Positions 1-5,171 of a stretch of 5,171 bases of DNA are shown piece after piece. A program made the position numbers and the translations under genes. Numbering within the stretch: the stretch's first letter is position 1; each line of letters opens with the position of its first letter. Source of the DNA: Phycisphaera sp. (GTDB taxonomy: Bacteria > Planctomycetota > Phycisphaerae > Phycisphaerales > UBA1924). The notes under the pieces are model-generated. The model searched no databases and was not told the origin of the DNA. It saw nothing but the letters and a program-made list of their open reading frames with translations. The DNA lies in assembly GCA_002732755.1 (NCBI GenBank), contig NVSP01000112.1, forward strand, positions 1-5,171, read 5' to 3'.

Positions 1-116
1 GACCCGAAGCAGGCTGTAGGTGGCCGGCGAAGGGTTAAGATTAAATCACCAACTACACGCGTAGAAGCGCCGATGCCGGCCGTCTCGGCACGGGGGTTCG
101 ATTCCCCCCGGCTCCA
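1..116 (+). ncRNA. ssrA: tmRNA (transfer-messenger RNA), 3' part only
   Basis: tmRNA rescues stalled ribosomes by acting first as alanyl-tRNA and then as a short template encoding a degradation tag. Only its 3' part is here; the tag-coding section and 5' acceptor strand lie left of the window. What is seen: a T-arm of stem GGGGG (92-96), loop TTCGATT (97-103) and stem CCCCC (104-108), followed by a 3' acceptor strand CGGCTCC (109-115) and discriminator A116. Upstream, CAACTACACGCGTAGAAGC (50-68) has the look of the segment that precedes the tRNA-like domain in many tmRNAs, and CCGATGCCGGCCGTCTCGG (70-88) can form the long-helix hairpin. The GGTG (19-22) and CACC (47-50) pair may belong to the last pseudoknot. 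CCA is not encoded: A116 is followed directly by a run of six T (117-122), which may help termination. A plain tRNA is unlikely because no anticodon arm or D arm precedes the T-arm at the normal spacing. Confidence 0.9.
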
Positions 117-207
117 TTTTTTCTGCGATACCGATTTTGAGGTAGCCAATTGCTTTCCTTTGTACACCCCTCTTCCGTTATACGAAAGCGGGGCTGAAAG
201 GCAACCG

Positions 208-687
208 ATGTCACGGATATTTCGACGCGAGGGAATTGTGATACTTGTTTCAGCCGTGCTCTGTCAATCTGCGTGCGAGAAGAACTCGCCAGTTGTATTG
301 CAAACGACATCATCCATCGCCCCAGCACCCCGAGTCTTTCGGACACAAGTCGTGATAGACGGCGAGGCAGAACAGCTACGCGCAGTCGTGGCTTGGCCTG
401 CGGATCGCGAACTTGGGATGTATGAGATCGCAGCTGTCGCTGACCCGCTTATTGATTTGAAATCCGATTGGGGCGAATACATCGGGGTTGGCCAATCAGA
501 AGTAGATGATGCTGACCTCGAAAATTCGCTCTCACTTCGATTGAAAAATATAAATTCGGTTGAAAACCTGGTTTCTTTCTGCCAAGACCAGAACTACGAA
601 GATTGCATGATACTTGTGTACGCGAAATCAGACCGAGTATTTACTACCAGAATCAGCGATATCGTCGTATACACTGAGGACGACTAA
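208..687 (+). CDS. Small exported or lipid-anchored protein of unknown function
   Basis: The predicted product has 159 residues and I do not recognise its family. Residues 1-8 are basic (MSRIFRRE), followed by a short hydrophobic stretch (about 9-18) and Cys19 and Cys23. The sequence before Cys23 is Q-S-A, so the -2 and -1 positions suit a lipoprotein signal, but Gln at -3 is not canonical. The body is acidic and mixed alpha/beta in character, with two further cysteines, Cys125 and Cys133, in FCQDQNYEDC that could form a disulfide if exported. ATG208 was chosen because the frame's earlier ATG at 73 lies inside the tmRNA; AAAGG (197-201) sits 6 bases upstream as a weak ribosome site. The gene follows the tmRNA by 91 bases and converges with the next gene with only 19 bases between stop codons. 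It looks more AT-rich than its neighbours and uses many A/T-ending codons, which may point to transfer. Confidence 0.6.
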   Translation: MSRIFRREGIVILVSAVLCQSACEKNSPVVLQTTSSIAPAPRVFRTQVVIDGEAEQLRAVVAWPADRELGMYEIAAVADPLIDLKSDWGEYIGVGQSEVDDADLENSLSLRLKNINSVENLVSFCQDQNYEDCMILVYAKSDRVFTTRISDIVVYTEDD

Positions 688-706
688 TACTTTTGCCATT
701 TTTTGT

Positions 707-2047
707 TTATTCTAAATTATTTTCAATGATACTTGTAAATTTTTGGATCATGTCCTCGTACGCATCTCCCGTCGCCGAACCGGTGTAGCCGGCGTGGATG
801 GCGAGCGGTTCGTTGTGTTCGTTGAGGAAGATCAGTGTTGGAAACGTGCGCACGCCGTCAAGAAACGGGAGTACAAGCGACGCTTTTTTCTTGCTTGAAA
901 GGCCGGCCACGAGCACGGGCCAGTCGAGGCCGTATCGTTCCTTGTACGCCCGGACCATACGGGTGCTCCGCTGCATGTCGTCGGTGTGCTCGAAGGCGAG
1001 GCCGAGGACGGTAAAGCCGCGATCGCCGTATTTTTCTTGGAGTGTTTTCAGATCGCGTGCTGCATCGGTGCAGTTTGGGCACCATGTGCCGAAGATTTCG
1101 AGGACACGGATGCTGCCGCCTTGCTTGTCGAGGAGTTCGGTGACGCTTTGCGGCTTGCCGTCAAGATCACTGAACACGAGGTCGTCGATCGTCTCGCCCT
1201 CGACCCAACTCGTACCCGCAAACGCATCGGGGAGTTGGAAATCGTCGTCGCGGGTGGCGGTCCATGTTTCGTGCCACCAGTTGCCCGACCAGAAATCGCC
1301 AGCGATCGAGCCGTCGGGCAGCATCTTTGCGTGAAAGAGAAACGAGTGGGCGCCATCAAAAACGCTGAGGCGGAGCAGATCCCCATCGACCCGGCCCGCG
1401 AGGTACCGGTAGTCCCCGGTTGTTGTCATAAAGGTGCCGGTAGCAAAGCCGTCGTCATCTACATCGAACACCGCGATGGCAGGTTCTTTGGATGAAGAGA
1501 ACTCGGCACGCCATCGGCCTACAAAATCTGCCTTGGTTGCTGCGCTTTCTATCGGCAGAAATCGAGTATTTGATGAACGCCGAGATTTCCATGAACCACC
1601 TGTTGCCTCCCGTACCAGGATCTGGATTTCATATGTCCCGCTCGGCCTTACTTTCTTGAGAACACCCGAGCCGCGGTAGGAGGTTGATGCCGGATTTTCG
1701 ATCATGGTCCAAGTCAACACGGTGTCATAGTGTGCTAGATTAATCTGCACATCCCAGACTGTCTCAATGCCATCCGAATGCCGAACAACCTCGACATCAT
1801 CGCCGCTACCAATGACTTCTGTACCGTTGTAGATGTCTGCGCTCCATGTCATGTCCGGTTTGTGTTGCGCAAGGAAACACTCGAAGGGAAGCGGCCCGCC
1901 CGGAACTAGCAACTCAATCACCAGATCGTGCTGGTTGTACGGATCGGAAGCGACTCCGTTAGGCTCCGACGATGGGCCTGCATAGCAGAGAAACGCGGAG
2001 ACAGAGATTGCTATCACAACAATCCAGCGTGTGGGTGTGGGGTTCAT
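707..2047 (-). CDS. Secreted TlpA/ResA-family thiol-disulfide oxidoreductase with large N-terminal domain
   Basis: The predicted product has 446 residues. Residues 1-23 look like a signal peptide: Arg7, a hydrophobic core at 8-20, and a possible signal peptidase I site after CYA. The C-terminal third (about 285-440) is a thioredoxin fold of the TlpA/AlkyHydroperoxide type. It has VLEIFGTWCPNC with redox cysteines Cys323 and Cys326, and the cis-proline Pro403 in TFPTLIFL. Such domains reduce or rearrange disulfides in exported proteins, often serving cytochrome c maturation. Residues about 40-150 and 170-270 form beta-rich regions (PGGPLPF; FVGRWRAEF; TGTFMTTTGDYRYLAGRVDG; GDFWSGNWWHETW) resembling the N-terminal half of planctomycete TlpA-like proteins; their ligand is unknown. 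The usual family core is near 150 residues, so this is a long version. TTG2065 is a possible alternative start, but ATG2047 places the signal peptide correctly and lies just downstream of a candidate promoter. No clear Shine-Dalgarno sequence is visible. The family call is firm; the physiological partner is not known. Confidence 0.9.
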   Translation of the reverse strand: MNPTPTRWIVVIAISVSAFLCYAGPSSEPNGVASDPYNQHDLVIELLVPGGPLPFECFLAQHKPDMTWSADIYNGTEVIGSGDDVEVVRHSDGIETVWDVQINLAHYDTVLTWTMIENPASTSYRGSGVLKKVRPSGTYEIQILVREATGGSWKSRRSSNTRFLPIESAATKADFVGRWRAEFSSSKEPAIAVFDVDDDGFATGTFMTTTGDYRYLAGRVDGDLLRLSVFDGAHSFLFHAKMLPDGSIAGDFWSGNWWHETWTATRDDDFQLPDAFAGTSWVEGETIDDLVFSDLDGKPQSVTELLDKQGGSIRVLEIFGTWCPNCTDAARDLKTLQEKYGDRGFTVLGLAFEHTDDMQRSTRMVRAYKERYGLDWPVLVAGLSSKKKASLVLPFLDGVRTFPTLIFLNEHNEPLAIHAGYTGSATGDAYEDMIQKFTSIIENNLE

Positions 2048-2066
2048 GCCGACATGGTACAACAAG

Positions 2067-2096
2067 AATGTAGCTCGGATTGACGCAATATTTCAA
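2067..2096 (-). promoter_or_regulatory. Candidate sigma-70-type promoter of the TlpA-like gene
   Basis: Reading the minus strand, TTGAAA (2096-2091) is one mismatch from the TTGACA -35 box. It is followed after 18 bases by TACATT (2072-2067), four of six to TATAAT. A transcript starting about seven bases later would begin near 2060, leaving only about 13 bases before ATG2047. That short leader fits the absence of a Shine-Dalgarno sequence. It also argues against a start at TTG2065, which would lie upstream of the transcription start. Support is by consensus match only. Confidence 0.35.
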
Positions 2097-2192
2097 AGCC
2101 AAGGAACTATTCTTCCGCACCGGCGTCCACTCTTGTTGTATGCTGCTGGTCTAACCGACTACACGCAGCACAGCAGACACCGGGGGCAGCCA

Positions 2193-2200
2193 TAAGGAGG
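2193..2200 (+). promoter_or_regulatory. Strong Shine-Dalgarno sequence that fixes a CTG start
   Basis: TAAGGAGG is a full eight-base match to the anti-Shine-Dalgarno end of 16S rRNA. Six bases separate it from CTG2207. No ATG, GTG or TTG occurs in the prepilin frame between the in-frame region around 2100 and the conserved GFTIID signal, so this site points to CTG2207 as the start, or to a start codon lost by mutation at that position. No other gene in the window has a ribosome site this good. Confidence 0.6.
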
Positions 2201-2206
2201 ACGGTC

Positions 2207-3359
2207 CTGCCAAGGTCACAGAGCGGATTCACAATCATCGATGTTCTGGTCGCAAGCGCAGCCGCCGCTACCGCGGTTGCGGTTGCGCAGCCCGTGCTCA
2301 ACGATGCAAAAGCAGACAGCATGGCGACGACGAACAAGTCGCAACACCGGATGCTGTCGGCGCAGCAAGGCATGTTCATCGCGGCCCATGACGGACAATT
2401 CGCAAGCGCCAATGTGACCGGCTGGCTCAGCACGCCGGGCTCAAACCAAGACCCGAGCATGTTTACGGGTAACACGAGCGCTTCAACACCGACGCAGACT
2501 GTTGATTGGATCACGCCGTTGCTAGGTGAATCGCTCGGCTGGAGCGACAACCGGGCGCTGCGCACGCAGCAACTCCTCGACCAGGTGCGCGACCCTCGCA
2601 ATTCCAAGTTTACTGATGGACTGTTTCTAGGCAGCGGGGCCAGCGATTCGCAAGACTTTGTCGATGCCTTCGTGCTAGGCGGCTACCGGTCGGTAAGCTA
2701 TCTCGCGCCCGCGACGTTTCAGTATTAGGGCACACCTCGCCCAAACGTGTTTGTTCCCGGCAAGGGATTGTTACCCGGGGATGAGCATTTTTGGAATCTA
2801 AAATATGGCGGTGTGCCGTACAACTTTGGGGGAGGCATGGCAAGCAGTATCAAGACTCCACGCGAATACCGACCACAGATCGACAATGTAGGCACCTCGC
2901 TTTCGCAGAAAGTCATGTTCGCCGACGGGACACGGTTTGTAGAATTCAACGGCGTGACGGACATCGATATCGCTCCGACACCAGTTGTGTCCGGCAGCTT
3001 CGTCAGCGGGTTCTTCGCAAATGAAAGCGAGACTTCTCTACGGCAGAACTCGGCCGGGCATCTTCGCCTCGGCGCGGCGGAACGGGCTCTCGGGGAATGT
3101 TGACGATCGGGTGCTGTACATCAGTTTCTTCGACGGCTCAGCAAGGCCGGTCTCTGTCACCAACGCCAAAGCGCGCCCTGATTGGTGGGCACCCACCGGC
3201 AGCGAGTGGGTCAGCCTCGGCGGCATCGCGCCCGAGGCGAGCGACCAATACGCGTCGGCGATCTGCTGTCACAACAGGTTATTCTTGGCTCGGCTCGACC
3301 CGCCAAAGCTCGAACTGGCCCTCGGTTTTGCCGTTGTCGTGGCGGATGATGAGCGTTGA
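2207..3359 (+). pseudogene. Prepilin-like (type II/IV pseudopilin family) gene, interrupted by TAG and a frameshift
   Basis: The frame opens at CTG2207 with (M)PRSQSGFTIIDVLVAS: a short basic leader, the prepilin peptidase site G7|F8, and a moderately hydrophobic helix to about residue 30. Asp12 stands at mature position +5, where Glu is usual. Such proteins are processed at the inner membrane and assembled into pili or secretion pseudopili. The reading is open for 173 codons to TAG2726, and then continues in the same frame with coherent protein (NVFVPGKGLLPGDEHFWNL, SQKVMFADGTRFVEFNG, VSGSFVSGFFANESET) until TGA at 3101. The expected C-terminal part (YGRTRPGIFASARRNGLSG, VLYISFFDGSARPVSVTNAK, WWAPTGSEW) lies in another frame to TGA3357. 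This implies a net +1 shift near 3015-3050. The layout (VMFADGTR, then a FFDGSA-type 'FDG' motif, then WW.P.G) matches planctomycete prepilins. The last 81 bases overlap the convergent gene, so the original stop was probably earlier. A living gene using readthrough or a programmed shift, or sequencing errors, are less likely alternatives. Confidence 0.75.
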
Positions 3360-5015
3360 ATCAAGCGTCTCGGGCAGCGCGTTTTCTTTGTTTCTGGCAT
3401 CAACCAGAATCCATGCACCCGAAGATGTGTTGATCTTGTCGGTGAGCGCATCGGCTTCGACAAAGAGCGGGATCGTCCGGTGCGTGTAGTACTGCTGCTC
3501 TTCCCACATGTCGCGCCAGCCGAGCAGCACGCCGCCCGGGCCGACAGCTTCGGCCACGAGCAGCGAAAAGTCTCGCTCGTCAAGCCTGTTCGCGCGCCAC
3601 AGACCCATCCGTGACTCGACCACCGCGAACGAAACCGAAACCGAAGCGCATGCCAGAACACCAACCCCGACAGTCCCGATCGTTCGGCGAAGCCTTGGCA
3701 CCGACAGCAGCGCAAGATACACAACCGCCGCCGCGCACACCGCAACAAGCAGCACCACCGGCGTCGTGCCAAAGCGATCGTCGTGCCGGGTAGACATCGC
3801 GACCGCAACAATCGCAATCGCAACCGCATGAATCGCAAAGAGCAGATTCCAAACCCACATGGCCCGGCGTTCTTTGAGGTAGTCTGCGATCTGAATCGCT
3901 GTCGATGCGAGCAGCACCATGTACGGCACCAGCAGCGGGAGCATGTAGTACCACCGCCGACCGCGCGAGAACGAGAGCAAGATCGCCGCTGCTAGAACAA
4001 TCCACCAGAGCCGCATCGCGCCGGGCTTTGTCTTGAACTGCTTGAGCCAAGGCCCGACCATCGCGCCGGGTGCGAAAAACACCCAAGGCACGAGCAGTGC
4101 CAGCGGCCGATATAAATAGTACGGATCAAGCAGCGTGAACCATGAATCGCCATGCTCGGCGTAGCGCTTGATTGTTTCATTATGCCAAATCTCACCCGCA
4201 TCTGGAATCATAATCCAGATCGCAACAAACCAGCAGAGCGAGATCACAAGATAAAGAACCACCCCGACGATCGGCCTGCACGAGCGAACAGTCTGCCAGA
4301 AGTGCCCGCCATGCCACGCGCCGATAAGCCAACCGATCAATATCGGAATGGGAAGTTGTGGCCCCTTGGTCAGCGTTGCAAGCCCAAAGAAAGCCCACGC
4401 CAACAGAGCAGCGATCATCGCGCGCTTTCTTCGCCCCGGGTCGAGCGCCCAACGCTCGGCGCACACCAACCCAAGAATCCCCGCGATGCAGAGAGCCGCG
4501 TACACCATCTCTGGGCGCGCACTGTGGGTGTAGGTGATGTAGCCGCTGCTCGTTGCGACCATCGCGCCGGCTAGAAGCCCCACCTCTCGCCCGACGAGCA
4601 TCGTGCCGATCATGATCGCCATCGCGGACATCAGAATCCCCGCGATCGCCGGCGGGACACGCGCCTCAAACTCGGTGATAATCGCGTCGCCGCCAGTGAC
4701 CGTGTTGGTTGTCAGAACGAGCCAGTATTCCAGCGGCGGTTTTTTGAGTCTTGGCTCATCGTTGAAGTACGGCACCATCCACTCGCCGCGCGCGATCATC
4801 TCCTCACATGTCCGGGCGACAAACACCTCGTGCGCATCAAGCGGCATGACCGAACCTAAGCCCGAAAACGACACCAGCGCACTTGCAAGCATCACGAGCG
4901 TAACGAGCCAGAGCCACACTCTCCGGCTTGGTACAACCAACAACCCTACCGGTTCGGGCGGGCACCGCAGCGCTGCGGGGAATATATGTGTCCGCTGTTG
5001 CTTCACCGCCAACAC
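3279..5015 (-). CDS. ArnT/PMT-family integral membrane glycosyltransferase
   Basis: The predicted product has 578 residues and about a dozen hydrophobic segments (for example 33-55, 121-140, 145-158, 168-185, 200-216, 246-270, 302-320, 336-350, 356-372, 386-407, 417-438, 446-464). This is the architecture of GT-C enzymes of the ArnT (GT83)/PMT type, which move a sugar from a polyprenyl-phosphate carrier to a lipid or protein on the outer face of the inner membrane. The first outer loop carries the signature: PLDAHEVF with acidic residues Asp60 and Glu63, GEWMVPYFNDEP (77-88) and KKPPLEYW (91-98). ARPEM (166-170), LTKGP (215-219) and RRWYYMLPLLVPY (353-365) are also typical. A soluble tail follows from about residue 470. 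The start is uncertain. GTG5015 gives a 30-residue leader before the first membrane segment and has no Shine-Dalgarno sequence; a later TTG or GTG (4943 or 4919) is possible. Acceptor and sugar cannot be told from sequence; arnT function (aminoarabinose) should not be assumed. Confidence 0.9.
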   Translation of the reverse strand: MLAVKQQRTHIFPAALRCPPEPVGLLVVPSRRVWLWLVTLVMLASALVSFSGLGSVMPLDAHEVFVARTCEEMIARGEWMVPYFNDEPRLKKPPLEYWLVLTTNTVTGGDAIITEFEARVPPAIAGILMSAMAIMIGTMLVGREVGLLAGAMVATSSGYITYTHSARPEMVYAALCIAGILGLVCAERWALDPGRRKRAMIAALLAWAFFGLATLTKGPQLPIPILIGWLIGAWHGGHFWQTVRSCRPIVGVVLYLVISLCWFVAIWIMIPDAGEIWHNETIKRYAEHGDSWFTLLDPYYLYRPLALLVPWVFFAPGAMVGPWLKQFKTKPGAMRLWWIVLAAAILLSFSRGRRWYYMLPLLVPYMVLLASTAIQIADYLKERRAMWVWNLLFAIHAVAIAIVAVAMSTRHDDRFGTTPVVLLVAVCAAAVVYLALLSVPRLRRTIGTVGVGVLACASVSVSFAVVESRMGLWRANRLDERDFSLLVAEAVGPGGVLLGWRDMWEEQQYYTHRTIPLFVEADALTDKINTSSGAWILVDARNKENALPETLDSTLIIRHDNGKTEGQFELWRVEPSQE

Positions 5016-5065
5016 TAGGCCAATAACCAGTCAGCACATGAGCAATCCGCTTACGGTTTGTCCGG

Positions 5066-5086
5066 GATCCGCCTGCCGTGCGGATC
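5066..5086. repeat. Hyphenated dyad GATCCGC-N7-GCGGATC in a possible divergent promoter region
   Basis: GATCCGC (5066-5072) and GCGGATC (5080-5086) are perfect inverted copies separated by seven bases. A second, longer inverted pair overlaps it: CGGATCATGT (5081-5090) and ACATGATCCG (5148-5157), ten perfect bases with a 57-base spacer. The dyad lies about 50 bases upstream of the glycosyltransferase start and about 33 bases upstream of a possible + strand start at 5120, so an operator is conceivable. There is no T-run on either side, which argues against an intrinsic terminator. It may be chance or a dispersed repeat. Confidence 0.35.
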
Positions 5087-5119
5087 ATGTGCCGGGCCAT
5101 CTGTCGGTGCGGGATCGAC

Positions 5120-5171
5120 ATGTTCGAGTTGTTCCGCCGATTCATGGACATGATCCGGCGCAAGCCCCGCG
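5120..5171 (+). CDS. Possible 5' end of a divergent gene, cut by the window edge
   Basis: From ATG5120 the frame reads MFELFRRFMDMIRRKPR with no stop to the edge. Sixteen of its 17 codons end in G or C, which agrees with the high GC at third positions in the neighbouring glycosyltransferase gene. The fragment is basic and possibly amphipathic, and too short for any family call. An in-frame ATG also exists at 5087. No Shine-Dalgarno sequence is visible. The opposite strand has a competing open frame ending in TAA at 5051, so the call is weak. Confidence 0.3.
   Translation, partial: MFELFRRFMDMIRRKPR

Noticed and set aside
137..183. Possible promoter boxes before the 208-687 gene (TTGAGG 137, TTGCTT 150, TTATAC 178)
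   Set aside because: No pair combines good hexamers with 16-18 base spacing, so the match is no better than chance.
53..346. 97-residue reading frame on the - strand across the tmRNA
   Set aside because: It reads antisense through the tmRNA T-arm, giving the GGNRTPV-type peptide that is a common artefact of antisense tRNA-like genes, and it overlaps the better + strand gene.
688..745. AT-rich region with AAATT/AATTT inverted arms as a bidirectional terminator
   Set aside because: The arms are five A/T pairs with an 18-base loop; the AT richness alone explains the symmetry.
986..1495. 169-residue + strand reading frame inside the TlpA-like gene
   Set aside because: It is antisense to the thioredoxin domain with its CPNC motif; no ribosome site or independent motif supports it.
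2080..2113. TTGACG as a -35 box for the prepilin gene with TATTCT as -10
   Set aside because: The spacing is 22 bases, outside the usual range, and the sequence at the proper spacing (GGAACT) does not resemble a -10 box.
2107..2607. 166-residue - strand reading frame opposite the prepilin gene
   Set aside because: It is Cys/Ala/Ser-rich shadow sequence with no recognisable motifs, lying antisense to the prepilin frame that has a perfect ribosome site and conserved signal.
3263..3277. Small inverted repeat CTGCTGTCACAACAG between the convergent genes as a terminator
   Set aside because: It leaves a one-base loop, has a mismatch and lacks a T-run, so it would not fold as an intrinsic terminator.
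5051..5171. - strand 39-codon tail ending at TAA5051, a possible 3' end of a gene entering from the right
   Set aside because: It has a His/Pro/Asp-rich low-complexity tail, only about half of its codons end in G or C, and it mirrors the codon phase of the more gene-like + frame. It remains possible but is less favoured.

Overview
The window most resembles a planctomycete of the class Phycisphaerae (moderately high GC). Three features suggest this. There is a prepilin-like gene with the GFTIID-type signal that is abundant in that group. There is a TlpA-type thioredoxin protein carrying a large beta-rich N-terminal half. There is an ArnT-like membrane glycosyltransferase with the LDAHEVFVA...PYFNDEPRLKKPPLEYW signature. 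The lineage is inferred from family resemblance only; no database search was possible.

Layout: positions 1-116 are the 3' end of tmRNA (ssrA), + strand, cut by the left edge. Next comes a small, relatively AT-rich + strand gene (208-687) for an unrecognised exported or lipid-anchored protein. It converges with a - strand gene (707-2047) for a secreted TlpA/ResA-like thiol-disulfide oxidoreductase. A roughly 160-bp divergent region (2048-2206) holds a candidate promoter for the oxidoreductase gene and a perfect Shine-Dalgarno sequence for a + strand prepilin-like gene (2207-3359). That prepilin gene is interrupted by an in-frame TAG and by a frameshift, and it appears to start at CTG, so it is called a pseudogene. 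Its 3' end overlaps, tail to tail, the end of a - strand ArnT/PMT-family glycosyltransferase gene (3279-5015). The last 156 bases hold a dyad-symmetry cluster and what may be the first codons of a divergent + strand gene running off the right edge.

The genes do not form one operon. Transcription alternates between strands and each gene looks like its own unit. What they share is the cell envelope: an exported small protein, a periplasmic disulfide enzyme, a pilin-like protein and a lipid-linked sugar transferase. No intact mobile element, CRISPR array or complete novel multi-gene system was found. The items most worth following up are the doubly interrupted prepilin gene with its CTG start, and the compositionally distinct gene immediately after the tmRNA 3' end. 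No stretch longer than 300 bases lacks a gene.
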